Shown: positions 16,027-36,164 of the stretch, in pieces | Position numbering within the stretch: the stretch's first letter is position 1 | Layout of the letters: each line of letters starts with the position of its first letter | Source: Muraenolepis orangiensis | Taxonomy: Eukaryota; Chordata; Actinopteri; Gadiformes; Muraenolepididae | Assembly (NCBI GenBank): GCA_027704905.1 | Contig: CM051013.1 | Coordinates: 12,463,410 to 12,527,409, forward strand | Length of the DNA: 64,000 nt | Direction of reading: 5' to 3' | Position numbers and translations under genes: made by a program | Notes under the pieces: model-generated | Told to the model about the DNA's origin: nothing | Databases searched by the model: none | What the model saw: the letters and a program-made list of their open reading frames with translations, nothing else

Positions 16027-16590
16027 AAATGGTACTGCTCCATCCTACATCCAGGCAAAGGTCAAGGCCTACATCCCAAACCGTCCACTTTGCTCGGCAT
16101 CTTCGGGCCGTCTGCTTGCCCCCTCTCTTAGGGGCCCTTGTGGCCGATCTACGCGGTCACGGCTCTTCTCCGTCCTGTGGCCCGAGGGGAGTTTGGTGGA
16201 ACAAACTCCCCACGGAGGTCACGACTGCAGAGTCACTGTCCATCTTCCGCCACAGGCTGAAAACCCATCTCTTCAGGACACACTTCCCGGATACTTCCTC
16301 GTAGCGCTGAGTCAATTAAGTCAGTCAAAAGTAGATTACATATTGTAGATATTGTTCTAGATATTGTTGCATATTGTTTGCCAACTTATTGTTCTTTTTC
16401 CCTTTGACTTTTACCTGAATTATTGTCCTTCTACCTGAGCACTGGTTCAGTTCTTGGAGACTTGTTAGAAATGAAATGCACTTTTGACTTGACTGGTGAC
16501 GAGTTGTTCTCTTACCTACCTTTTGTTGAAACACACTACTGTAAGTCGCTTTGGATGAAAGCGTCTGCTAAATGACTGTAATGTAATATT
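16027..16590 (+). mobile_element. LINE 3' end (CR1/L2-like) inserted between genes A and B
   Basis: The first 275 bp stay open and encode the classic end of a fish LINE ORF2: WWNKLPTEVTTAESLSIF then RHRLKTHLFRTHFP. An untranslated tail follows (ttgaaacacactactg, then gtaagtcgctttggatgaaa). It is 5'-truncated. It lies in the shared promoter interval of genes A and B and is missing from the copy-1 interval. Confidence 0.8.
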
Positions 16591-17087
16591 ATATTATATT
16601 TTTGGTAATTTTATTGTGTTTTTTTGCTATGTTTGAAAGTTTTTTTTTTAATTAAAAGTTCAATATAAATAAAATGCATTATTATTATCATCATCATCAT
16701 CATCATCGTATAATTTGTCTACAGCCTTACTGTAAGCAACCAACTTGATTCCAAGGTCAAGATGACACAATGCAGTCTGAAATAGTTTTTATAAATAATA
16801 TAACAATTTTTTGAAATACAAAAAAATTAAATTAAATTAAAGATACAATGATATTTATAGATGTATTGAAACTGCAATTGTCACTGTACTGTAGGCTAAA
16901 GTTTGTGGTGACCCAGGACGACCGTAGCCGTGGGAACACCTTGTTTGCCACAACACATGTTTCACGATCGTGTACGAAAGAAACACTTCAAAAATAGGAA
17001 ACCCAATTGTTGTTGGTCTACTTGACTCCACCCTACTATATCTTGACCCCCTTCTGGTGTTTGTGTCGGGATTCGGTTGGTGCGCGG

Positions 17088-17095
17088 TATAAATA
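17088..17095 (+). promoter_or_regulatory. TATA box of gene B
   Basis: TATAAATA 43 bp before the ATG at 17138, implying a 5' UTR of only about 15-20 nt. Identical in psi-B0. Confidence 0.75.
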
Positions 17096-17137
17096 TGGGC
17101 ACGGCTGTGATGGAAGTCGTACATCCGCTCCGCAGAC

Positions 17138-17357
17138 ATGATGAAGTTTTTGCTCCTCGTGGTCCTAGCTGCCGGCGGTAAGGACCAATTATTTTGCTCG
17201 CGCTCATGTGGAATCGCATACAGAACGCAGCTGTAACATTAGCCTTTAGCCCTGTATGGCCCAAGAAATGTGCATTACATTAGAGCCTTCCTTACATGCA
17301 CAATACTAACTGTTATTATGTCTTTCTATTTTTCTGTCTATTTGTGTTGTTCGTCTG

Positions 17358-17420
<63 letters not shown>

Positions 17421-17593
17421 TCCCAGCCTATGGGTGTGGGCTGCCCAGCTTCCCTCCTATGGTAACCAGGGTGGTTGGGGGTGAGGACGCCACGCCTAAC
17501 AGCTGGCCCTGGCAGGTATAGGAAGAGCCACTACTCACCACACTATACTTGAATGCCGTGTTGTATGTCCATGTCAAAACAAATAAATATATA

Positions 17594-17657
<64 letters not shown>

Positions 17658-18657
17658 ATATAAGCAAAAGTTCACCAGGGCTGTGTGTGTGTTAGATCTC
17701 TCTGCAGTACAACAAGGAGGGTGAGTGGAGGCACACCTGTGGAGGCACCCTGATCTCAGACCAGTGGGTGCTCACCGCTGCTCACTGCATCAGGTGGGTG
17801 GGTGGGTGGGTCATGGTGAAAACACATTTTAACTGTGTTTATCAATGTGCCGTGAGCTTATGTGACGCATCTCCTCCGGTGTGACTCCCAGCAAGGGCAA
17901 GCAGTACAGGGTGGCCATGGGGAAACACAACCTGACGCAGGACGAGGACACCGCTGTCTTCATGAACCCCGCCAGCATCATCGTCCACGAGAAATGGAGC
18001 CCCCTCTTCATCCGGTACAGTGATGAATTATGAACACAAAGGGGAATTGATGAGGATATCTGCACACAAACGAAACTAACTAATAATAATCCAAAAATTG
18101 CTCATATTAACTATAATTATGCCGTCTGAGGTATAGGGGTATATCCCTGAAATCCTCGATTTCACCAATTGTCTTGGTCATATGTAATAGGTGTGTTCAT
18201 TTCATTAACATCCAAATTTTAGTTATGAGCTAAGCTTGAGGTCAATCGGGCAATCGGTTCCAGATATACAGCTGAAATCGTTATTTGAAATGCCCCCTAG
18301 TGGCAAATGTTAGAATTGAAAACCAATTAAAATCGATAGGGTTCTTCCTCCTTGGGCCATAAATGGGTATCCCAAATATCAGAATGATCAGAGTGATCGC
18401 GTTCACACGAAGCGCGAGCGGTGGACTCAGCGGTGGCTGTCGAGGCGAAACCATAAGACAATTCAATAATAATTGAATATTAATATCATCAAACCTTTCG
18501 TTCGGGATATAATTAAGCAACGACATCGCCCTGATCAAGCTGGACGCCCCCGTGAACGTCAAGGACACCGTCATGCCCGCCTGCCTCCCCGCCGCTGGCT
18601 TCCTGCTGCCCCACAACTCGCCCTGCTACGTGACCGGCTGGGGGCGGCTCTCCAGTG

Positions 18658-18700
<43 letters not shown>

Positions 18701-20754
18701 TGTTTTTTTCTATGTAGTTGTTGTTGTTGTCACACATCAAGGCCTCAACACTTACAGTGGAAAAGGTTCGCTTAGGGACTGGGCTGGTTTTGTAGAAGTA
18801 ACCGTAGACAGTTTACCACCTGTATCGTATGCCTATCAATATGTTATATTAGGTAGTCAATCAGAATCTCAGGATAAAACCACATCTCTATGGAAATGTG
18901 GCTTAATTCAGTACATATGAAGCAAATTGTTTAGCCTATCCCTAAATATGCCTTTTGGATGTTAGCTATTTATCAATGTTTATTATTTTAGTCGGGTGAT
19001 ACTATTTATCACCCGACACCAATTTACGCCAATCAATCACAAAATGGCAAGTGCAATAGCCCGTGTCTCACCACAGAGGGCGCTGTTGCTATCCTTTCAG
19101 TTTAAATGTACCGCTCGAGTTTCATCCGACTTACTGGTTATGGTTCTTCCTCACAGCCGGGGGTCCCATCGCTGAAAACCTGCAGCAGGCCCTGCTGCCC
19201 AGTGTGGACCACGCCACCTGCACCCGGTCCGACTGGTGGGGGGGCATGGTGAGGAAAACCATGGTCTGTGCCGGAGGAGACGGCGTGGTGGCCGGATGCA
19301 ACGTGAGTCTATGTTTGGGAACATAATGAGAAAATTAACACATCTTATGTGACTTATTGAGGAAGATGACAGTGTGCTCTCAAAAGTGCACACACTAATC
19401 TCTGGAGCAAATGAGTCAATGCAATTATACATACACTCAGTTGTAGCTGCTGCAAATAGGAAAATATTGGCATCCAACATAATCGTTTTGGGAGCAAGCC
19501 ACGCTGCAGACTACAGGAAAAAGGAACAAGAAACAAAGGGGGGGGGGGGGGGTTATAGAAAGAAAACAAGATAGTTAAAATGGCAGTAATTCTTTCTTCG
19601 CTTTCTAAATAAAAGACAATTCTCCTTTTTTTGTTGTTGGAATTACTGTAAGCTAGTTGATCAATATTGATATTGTGCACGTTGCCGTGGTTCAGGGGGA
19701 CTCTGGAGGACCCCTGAACTGCCAGAACGCCGAGGGCGCCTGGGAGGTCCACGGCATCGTGAGCTTTGGCCTGGGCCTCAGCTGCAACTTCCCCAAGAAA
19801 CCCACGGTCTTCACCTCGGTCAGCTCCTACGCGGGCTGGATCAACTCCGTAAGTACTCCGAGAGTCCCTGGACTCTCCATGAACCCTCCTTCTCCTTTGT
19901 GAACCCCTAACTTGCTTAAGTCCTGACATTAATAGCTCTTAGCATGTTGTATATTCTAGCAAAGTATATATCCTTAATGTTGATAACACGCTCTTATCAC
20001 AGCTACTTAAGCAGGTGACCTGGCAGTACCACATTGTGTTATTCATCTTGTTAATATGAATGCTTGTGAACTGCTCTACTTTTATGTTTGCGTACCCTCA
20101 GCGTTATGCTATTGTCTACTTCAACAAATGTACACCTTGTAAGTCGCTTTGGATAAAAGCGTCTGCCAAATGCCCTAAATGTAAATCTAAGTAGTGCTGC
20201 AACACACTTTAGACCAGGTGACTTTGCCGCCCCCTATGGGTTGAAAGGTCATTTTACGGTAGATATGCCTCATCATTTTTGCCTTAATAACAATATAATA
20301 CTATATATGCGATATAATATAAAGAGCCAAAGAGTCTTGCAATGCAGTTACACGCTTGCATGCTTAGTATGAACATAGTTATGGTTTACATACCCGTATG
20401 GTAGCCATGTACATGTTTACTGTACTTACCGTATATATATATATATTAATCTTCAACTGTTGATATAACTAACATATTGATATAACCACTACCTGTTGTA
20501 TATACATTTATCTTGTTGATACAACTGCATACCCCTCCTTTTTATTTATTTTACGGTTTACTTAACGGTGTGTATAATGTATACCTATAATTCTGCACAT
20601 ATCGCATACCTACTCCATCAGTTATTTTATACCAGTTTTAGTATTTTTTTTTTCTAAGACTTTTTACAGATTATTGAACCACTTTACATGATATATTACC
20701 ATAGATTAAAAACAAAAATAATCTAACTTTCCACAGAAAATGGCGAGCAATTAA
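17138..20754 (+). CDS. Gene B: elastase-2/chymotrypsin-C-like serine protease (8 exons, 267 aa)
   Basis: Exons 17138-17177, 17427-17515, 17696-17793, 17892-18014, 18518-18654, 19157-19302, 19696-19848 and 20737-20754 (804 nt with stop), all GT-AG and phase-consistent. It encodes the signal peptide MMKFLLLVVLAAG, a YGCGLP propeptide, activation site VTR|VVGGED and the triad motifs LTAAHC, RNDIALIKL and NGDSGGP. The last exon encodes only KMASN, after a good acceptor (ctttccacag). Segments such as DHATC, DWWG and KTMVCAGGDGV recall chymotrypsin C, whereas the N-terminus recalls elastase 2. Position 189 of the S1 pocket is Ala rather than Ser, with Gly216 and Thr226, so specificity may differ from gene A. 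Predicted to be secreted by exocrine pancreas. Intron 4 holds a diverged repeat with ccccctagtggc. Confidence 0.9.
17361..17418. repeat. (GT)n microsatellite before exon 2 of gene B
   Basis: About 29 units ending 8 nt before the exon 2 acceptor. psi-B0 has a shorter, interrupted version at 1160-1197. Confidence 0.95.
17600..17653. repeat. (TA)n microsatellite in intron 2 of gene B
   Basis: About 27 units, corresponding to the (TA)n at 1396-1440 in copy 1. Confidence 0.93.
20100..20190 (+). mobile_element. LINE 3' tail fragment in intron 7 of gene B
   Basis: Nearly identical to 6765-6845: ttatgctattgtct, acaccttgtaagtcgctttg and gcgtctgccaaatgccc. Confidence 0.65.
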
Positions 20755-20802
20755 GGAGGCCACGACGCGTCGGATCCCAGCCTCCACATTGAACACGGGC
20801 TC

Positions 20803-20808
20803 AATAAA
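20803..20808 (+). promoter_or_regulatory. Poly(A) signal of gene B
   Basis: AATAAA 49 nt after the TAA stop codon, giving a short 3' UTR. It supports the five-residue last exon at 20737-20754. Confidence 0.75.
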
Positions 20809-21113
20809 GAACTGAACCGTGCCTCCGCTCTCTTGGTGTTCATTGGATAAAAGCACTGGTCTAAATACCTGCCAGGCTAAATGAGGACCATTGAGGCTGA
20901 AAGCCTCCACTGAATGCAGCCCTTTAAAAACTAAACATGGGTGATCTCAGAACCAAACCACCACACCACAGCTGTTTGAAATGCTCCAACAAGAGATCCA
21001 CAATACAATACAATACAATACCCTGCTGTACATACATTTAGATATAGTTATCCTGTTGATATAATGGCATACCCCTGCTCACTACCTGTTGAATACTGGT
21101 ACACTTACTTGTG

Positions 21114-21280
<167 letters not shown>

Positions 21281-21965
21281 CTATAATTCTGCACATATCT
21301 CATATCTATTTTATACCTGTTTTTATACCTAGTAGACTGTTTTTACATATTTTTTTAACAAGTGTACATTGTATATCACCATGCACCTTACTGTAACATG
21401 TGCACTCTGGTTAGATGACACATTGTTTTCGCTGTACTTGTACTTGTACTGTGAAATGACAACACATTTGAATATAATCAAATCAACTCAAAGAAAATGT
21501 ACAGATCCCGTATGCATAGAATAGAAAAAAAAGTATACCAGTATTTAACAAATACAATGCTAAAAGAAGACCCTGAATCACCCGTATCGGGTAAAGAGAA
21601 ATCCAGCCTATACAACATGCATCCTCAAACGCCATCTGCTACGTCGCTCAAAACAAACTAAAATCAAAAAGATGAACTCAAATGAACGTTCAGAATGAAC
21701 TAACAAGAGAGGGGCAGAGAGGGAATAAGAGAGACCAAATACATTACCAAATTCGCAGCGTGACAAAGAAAAAAAAAAAATGAGTCCTGGCCCAACCGAT
21801 GTTTCCATTTAAACCAACCCACTGCCTTTTGTAAAATAATAAATAATAATAAATAAAGATTGTGGAAGGAGGGACGCTTCGACCCTCCGAAAGAACATCG
21901 ATGGGAAAAGTGTACAGAACACCAGATGCTGCTGGTGCTGCGGTCCCAGAGGCCCTGTGAGCCCC

Positions 21966-21972
21966 TATATAA
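21966..21972 (+). promoter_or_regulatory. TATA box of gene C
   Basis: TATATAA 55 bp upstream of the ATG at 22027. Confidence 0.65.
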
Positions 21973-22026
21973 GGGACGCATGGAGGGGGAGGGTGGAGCA
22001 GGTTAGTTAGTTATTGACCTTCAGTC

Positions 22027-29768
<7,742 letters not shown>

Positions 29769-29876
29769 ATGGACTGGTTTGCTGCATATTGACCACAAGA
29801 CTGCAGGGCCTTCAAAGCTAGCTTTGAGCTCGCTGGCTTGGACCTCTTTATTCCAACAAGCTATCCAATGACTTTA

Positions 29877-29882
29877 AATAAA
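29877..29882 (+). promoter_or_regulatory. Poly(A) signal of gene C
   Basis: AATAAA 109 nt after the TGA stop at 29766-29768, next to a short (TA)n run. Confidence 0.65.
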
Positions 29883-30854
29883 TATATATATATATATATC
29901 AAATACATGAATGGGAGGACTAATCTTTTTTGGCGGGAACATTTTTGGGCTGTCGTTTTCTTTATCACCATGGTTACCACTTGGCACCTGGGGGAAGGAC
30001 ACTGCAATAGGAGAACCTCATGCAACATGAAACCACACCACACATTAACTAGAACACAGTCAACAGAAGGGAGAATTTGAAAGAACACTGCCAATATTCC
30101 CCTCTTTAAACACAAGGAGAGGTTAACACACCAGACACTTGCATTCTTTAGAAATATTTAATTTATGAACAACAATAAAAAGATAATCTTACGCTTACGT
30201 TCCACTTCAAACAAACAAAACATTCAATTATTTCGTATTCCTTTCCATACAAATGGACATTTTAGGGACATTTATGAACAAAAATAAAAGTACAATGAAT
30301 TATTTGACAAGTTGACGATAAATGACACTGATAAAAATGTTTACATGTGTGTTAATATAAAACAATGGGATACATTCCTGCTCAATAGAAACAATACAAA
30401 ACCATTGTACATTGTATAAAAAAAAAAAAAGGGTCTCCCTTTGAAAATGAGGTACACTGATACACTGGGAAACTGATTCAGTTTCGACTGAAAACAGTAT
30501 TGCAGATCAGGTTCTTAAAAAAAAAACCCTGATTTGGTCAGTTTACACAATACACGTCACCATGACAATGAAATAGGCACTTCTATATAAAACACACCGA
30601 CTACTTTATATGTGCAACTCATGACGAAAGTCAAGAGTTAAAGATATTAAGTCAACACTCGTGACTTAACTCGTGTCTTCTGCCGTTTGTTTTTCTCAAC
30701 GCTTCAAACGCTTGTCTAGCGTTAGCTTGAAATTTGTCCCCGGGGGCAGTAGTTAAGGCTCCTCTGGGCTTGCCCTCATAAGCGCACTCCTAGCATTCTC
30801 TGGATACAACAAAACCACTGTGACTCAAACCACAGGGCCAGGGAATGTGGTGGT

Positions 30855-31010
<156 letters not shown>

Positions 31011-31404
31011 AGAGAGCAACACAGAGATAAAGTCACCATTATGCTTGAAACAGCTGCTCGCTGCAAAAAAATAAAAATATGTAATTGCTCATCTTGGAAG
31101 AAGGAGAACGAACACAGCACGAGACAAGTCCCCGGGCTACAGTGCCGTCTCTGTGGCTCCGCCCCCTTCACCATGACGACCGCGAGAGGCGGAAAGGCTT
31201 TTCAACCTTTCACCAGGCCCTGGCTGACTTCCAGCCCGCTTCACAACTCACAGTGGAGCATGGCACAGCAATACAAAAGGCAAGATCTCTCCACCTCGTG
31301 GTTCCATCTCAAAAGATCCCATGTGAAATACTAGGGTAGATTTAGTCTTTCAGCCATTGTTCATTCAAATCATCAGTCACGTATCCATCAATCAGTCTCT
31401 TGTC

Positions 31405-31641
<237 letters not shown>

Positions 31642-31969
31642 GATTGGCCGACATATAGCAAGTCCCCCACTACTCTGTAGGCTGTGAGCGAGTGAGGTCC
31701 CATATGTTAAAAAAAAACTAAAAAAACAACAACAACCCTAAAACACTCCAACATGTTGGCTTTTCACACGTCCTCACTTCATCAAGGTGCCAACACCAGT
31801 GTTCTGTGCGGTGGCGGCGGTTCGGATATGGCAAAACAGAACTGGTATTCCTTTCACAGCATCGCAACGTGACAGAACCGGGCCGGTTCTCCACGGGCCG
31901 TTTTACGCGGGATTCCCACCCGAGCGTCCGTCGTCATCGTCCGCGGTGCAATTGGGTCTTCTCCAGCTC

Positions 31970-33775
31970 CTAAATGGGCGGCACCTTGTCTTCGTACTGA
32001 GGCGGCGGCGTCAGAGGTTCTATGCTCAGCGCGGTCGCCGGCTGGCCGTTGTCCAGGTTTTTCAAATGAAGCTTCTCAGACTTAATCCGGCGGATCTTGA
32101 TGGGGAGGAGTTTCCTCGAGGTCCTCCCGGCTCTGCGGTTTGGCGCCAGGGCCTCGGGGATGGCGGTGGCGGTGGCTGTGGTGGCGGGCGGCAACGACAG
32201 GTCCGCTTCTGGGAAGACGCCGTCATCCGCGACCTCATTCTCCATCCGCACGCGGTCCGCCTGCTCCCCCTCTGGGCCCACCAGGTCGTCGTAGGAGGGG
32301 AGGTAGGTGGAGCTCTGCCGCAGGTTGCTCTGGCGCACGGGGTACTGGCCGCTGCCCACCGCCTCCTCGTAGCTGGGCACGGCGTACCTCTGGGCGCGCT
32401 CCTCGGCCCTGCAGGGTTTCATGGAAACATTACAGTCATTTAGCAGACGCTTTTTCTAATCCAAAGCGACTTACAATAGTGTGTTTCAACAAAGGTAGGC
32501 CGAGAGAGAACCACTCGTCGCCAGAAGTGAAAAGTGCATTTCATTCATAAAAAGTCTCCAAGAACTGAGCCAGTGCTCAGGTAAAAAGTACAATAAAGTA
32601 AAAGTACAATAAGTTGGCAAACAATAGAACAATATCTACCTAAAAATATAAAGGGATAAAGAGTAACGATTGACACTTATGGGTCAGCCAGAGTAGTCAT
32701 CGGAGTTTGATGTTATTGACGGTTATTGACACTTTTAGAGCAATTTACAGTTACAACGTCAAAAAGTCTGCAGCTGTGAACCCCCACCTGCACTTATCAT
32801 TTTCTTTGTACATTACTATGGACATTACTATAAGTCACTTATGGCACCCATTGCCCTCCTGAACCATCCCTGGAAGGAGGGATCCCCTTCCACTCTGCGT
32901 TCCTTCTCAAGATTTCTTCCTCTATAATTAAGGTTTTGGCTTAGGGTTTGGGGGGTGTTGTAAACATGTGGCCTGTGAAGCCCTTTAAGACCAACTGTGA
33001 TTAAGGGCTATACACATAAAATGTCTATAGGGCTGACATCTGGGCTGGGACACCACAAGACCATACTGCCCGTTGTAAAAAACTCTTAGAGTTACTTCCA
33101 TGATGTCCGACAGTGTTAGATAATAAAACACACTCTCACTAGCCGTCGACACGGTACAAAGTACAGAGAGGCATTGCAGAAATACCTTCTATCTCTCTGC
33201 CGCGCAGACATAAATAATGTACACTTGCTTATCGACAGCCGAACGGCAGAAATAAATTCATTTCAGCCGACTCACGTTTCGCCCTCTTCCAGCGGGCCAC
33301 CGCCGGCCGGGCCCCCCTCCCGGCGCTGCTCGGCCTCCTGGAGGCCCCGCTGCTCCCGCCGCTTGTTGCGGAGCCCCAGGCACAGGGACAGCAGCAGCAT
33401 CACCACCCCGGAGCCCACCAGCACGAAGGCCACCGAGGACACCTTGCTGCGGTGGTCCGGCCTCCCGGGTCCTCCTCCTCCTCCTCCTCCTCCTCCTCCT
33501 CCATCGTCATCGTCGTCGCCGTCGAGTTTCCCCCCGGCGTCGGCGGGCACCACGCTCCACACGATCATGACGATGCCCAGGGCCACCAGGCCCACGCCCA
33601 GGGCACACATGGCATACTGGGAGCCAGAGTTCTCCGTGTTGTTGCCGCTAGGACTTCTGCTGCTGCTGCTGATGTTGTTGTTGTTGTTGTTCTGGGGGTG
33701 GGTGTTGTCATTTGGGATGGCGGTGTTCCCTTCGTTGGGCAGAGGGCTTTGGGCCCCGTTGCCAGTGGCCCGCAT
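31970..33775 (-). CDS. tmem51: Transmembrane protein 51 (2 coding exons, 312 aa)
   Basis: Exons 33276-33775 (500 nt) and 31970-32408 (439 nt) join in phase. The Asn/Ser-rich N-terminus (1-52) is followed by a first membrane span (about 54-76, CALGVGLVALGIVMIVW), a loop with poly-Asp then poly-Gly (86-102) encoded by GTC and CCT repeats, a second span (about 112-135, AFVLVGSGVVMLLLSLCLGL) and a long cytoplasmic tail. The tail carries the family signatures VPSYEEA, LPSYDDL, RRIKSEKLHLK (about 273-283) and SIEPLTPPPQYED with a PPxY motif (302-305), which in other proteins binds WW domains. Its molecular role is poorly known. It is longer than mammalian TMEM51 (about 250 aa) because of the N-terminus and the Asp/Gly loop. 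The start at 33773-33775 follows an acceptor within 12 nt; the frame stays open upstream only through (GA)n. Confidence 0.9.
32425..32660 (-). mobile_element. LINE 3' tail fragment in the tmem51 intron
   Basis: acattacagtcatttagcag, ccaaagcgacttacaatagt and acaataagttggcaaacaat match the tail of the element at 5755-6500. It ends only about 15 bp from the exon acceptor at 32409. Confidence 0.7.
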
Positions 33776-33794
33776 TCTGCTCAGCTGTGATTCC

Positions 33795-33795
<1 letters not shown>

Positions 33796-33891
<96 letters not shown>

Positions 33892-34024
33892 CGAGAGAGA
33901 GAGAGAGAGAAACAGAGAGAGACAGAACAGAGAGAGACAGAAACAGAGAGAAACAGAGAGAAACAGAAACAGAGAGAAACAGAAACGAGAGAAACAGAAA
34001 CAGAGAAACGAACAGAGAGAGAGA
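33796..34024. repeat. (AG)n-rich tract abutting the first coding exon of tmem51
   Basis: Pure AG, then interrupted variants (gacagaaacagagag). On the transcribed strand it is a (CU)n pyrimidine tract ending about 10 nt from the acceptor at 33785. Confidence 0.95.
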
Positions 34025-35045
34025 AGCGTGATGAGTCAAAGAGATAAACAGAGGCTTGTCTTGTGAGGAAACCAGACACACCGTATCAGGAGATCCTGCT
34101 TGTTAATGTACAACACACGTAAGGATGGTGTTTGTCTATACTACAAAAAAAAAAAATTACTTGAAGTGTATAAAACACAGCAAAAACATGTATTTTGTTA
34201 TGGGCTCCCCAGAGCTCTCTGACTTTCTGGATCAAGAGAAACAAGCACCGACTCTCCTTCAAGGGTCTGTTAGGTAATACAAACAGCCTTGTAGGAAAGC
34301 TAAACCTGAACAAGCAAGATAAGAAAAGCTGTTTTCGTAATTGACAATTGACATTCAGCAGACAAAGTCAAACTAGCAGGAACAGTTTCCGTCATAGTAC
34401 GTTTCCGTCATGCTCCGTCATGAGCAATATTAGACTTAATAAAAAGGCTTTTTGTTGCTTGATTTATGTTTGGTTCGTCCTGCCGTCATAGAAACCGGCT
34501 TAGAGCACAACATGTTGAATAAACATGTACACGCCCTGTTTGCACATGACTTTTTTTATGCAATATCAAATAAGAGCCATTGTCTAGTTTAGGTTGGTCT
34601 GCAGCATGGGGGCCATGTCTAGTTAGGTTGGCGAGCATGGGGGAGTTCCCTTTGGAGAAATGACGAGCCAGGGTTGCAAGGAACCGAGTGAGTGGCTCTT
34701 CCTGAGCATTCAGTACACGTCCAGACCTGCGTGGGCGAACAACGATGGGGGGGGGAAACGTTTCCTCGAAAAGTACAAGTCAGTCAGCCAGTCAGTCCCG
34801 CTCCTCGACCACCGGCCGCTGCCCCGAAGAATGCGCGGAATGACGCGTACACGGCGCCTTCAAAATAAAAGTTGGCGGTTCGATAGTGTGTGTGTATGTG
34901 TATAATATATATATCTATATATATATATATATCTATATATATCTATATATATATATCTATAATCTATATCTATATCTATATAGATATATATATATAGTGA
35001 TTTCCTCCGGGTTTTTTACTCAAGTATCCCCCGTCGCTAGGAACC

Positions 35046-35127
35046 TATTCAGACATAAAGCCCCGACCACCGCCTCAACCGCCTCACACGTCGGTTGAGG
35101 CGGTGGTTGGGGCTTTATGTCTGAATA
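35046..35127. repeat. Long hairpin: 36-bp arms, 10-base loop
   Basis: Left arm 35046-35081 and right arm 35092-35127 are reverse complements with one mismatch, a C/T change that remains a G-U pair in RNA. It lies between the tmem51 coding exons and the candidate first exon, next to a (TA)n block. It may be a small palindromic MITE; its partner sequences elsewhere are unknown. Confidence 0.85.
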
Positions 35128-35535
35128 TGTTCCTATGTTCCTTTAGTGGCTAGTACTATTACTGATAGGAAAAACACAACAACAAAACACCAATATAGGT
35201 GTTTCACACCACAAGCAACACGTCGCTAGACGCGGTTCGACAACCAACTCAATCGCCGACATTGTAACCAACCATCTGTGTCAATTGCCACATTTTTTTT
35301 AAAGTACTGAAAAGTCAACTTTATAACAACAACAACAACCCATCGCCACACAAAGAGATGTCGAGTAGGCCGCCTTATGTGTGCAGAATCAACGTATCTG
35401 CACAACACAGAGTAAAGAAGGAGGAGATGCTCACTCATATGAGTTACTTGAATCCACCTTTGCCATCTATTTTTTTTTCCTGTATTTAAATAGAATACAT
35501 ACAAAACTAAAACCCGACTAGGTAGTCTTACTTAC

Positions 35536-35710
35536 CTTTAAAGCGTTTAAACCATGTTGGGGGGGGGCGGGGTTGATGAGGGGGGGGGGGAGACTTGCAG
35601 AAGCTGCCGTTCCTCTTTCAAAAGGTTTCCGTTCCTCTCGGAGCAGAACACAAGCAGCTATATGTACCTCCTTGGAGCTATGTCCCAGTGCATGAGTACA
35701 CAAGCACACC
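35536..35710 (-). other. Possible non-coding first exon of tmem51
   Basis: On the minus strand a near-perfect 5' splice site, AAAG|GTAAGTAAG, lies at 35536/35535, about 1.75 kb upstream of the first coding exon. A TTATAG-like element is visible near 35718. Human TMEM51 has untranslated 5' exons. This is inference from the splice signal only; transcript data would be needed. Confidence 0.35.
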
Positions 35711-36164
35711 TCCTCCTATAAGAAGTTGAGACATTTCAACCAGGAACTGTCTTCTCTGGACGGCCGGAGGAGGCGGGACTCTAGGGAGGACTACTAGTCT
35801 ACTTCTAGTGTTAACCCCTTGGTGGACGGCGCTGCAGAGGATGCCCACGTCACGGTGACTGATCTCCTCCGGACACATAGACCGGACATTATTAGCCAAT
35901 ATCTATGAGCAATACATTATTCTTGCTCACCCATCATCATCATCATCATCGACAACACTTTAAGTCACTAACTTCATTTAACTCAATTGGTCGCCAGGCC
36001 TAAACAACCATAAAAACACATTTGACAAGTCACAGAAAACTTGATTGACATTGCTGTCAATTTTGATTGACATGCCATGTTGCTGGCGGGAAGGACTTGT
36101 TGTTGGTCCTTAAAGTACCTCATATTTTTTAAATGCACATCAAATTCTAGAGACACACACACAG

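Noticed and set aside
16029..16304. 91-residue plus-strand gene
   Set aside because: It is the end of a LINE ORF2 (WNKLP...RLKTHLF), not a host gene.
20011..20058. Alternative last exon of gene B starting GTGACCTGGCAG
   Set aside because: It would add 14 unrelated residues. The segment at 20737-20754 has a better acceptor, a family-like five-residue end and a poly(A) signal 49 nt downstream.
31787..32443. 218-residue plus-strand frame
   Set aside because: Antisense shadow of the second tmem51 coding exon, whose protein has clear family motifs on the minus strand.
33174..34031. 285-residue plus-strand frame across tmem51
   Set aside because: Opposite-strand shadow of the tmem51 exon extended through (AG)n.
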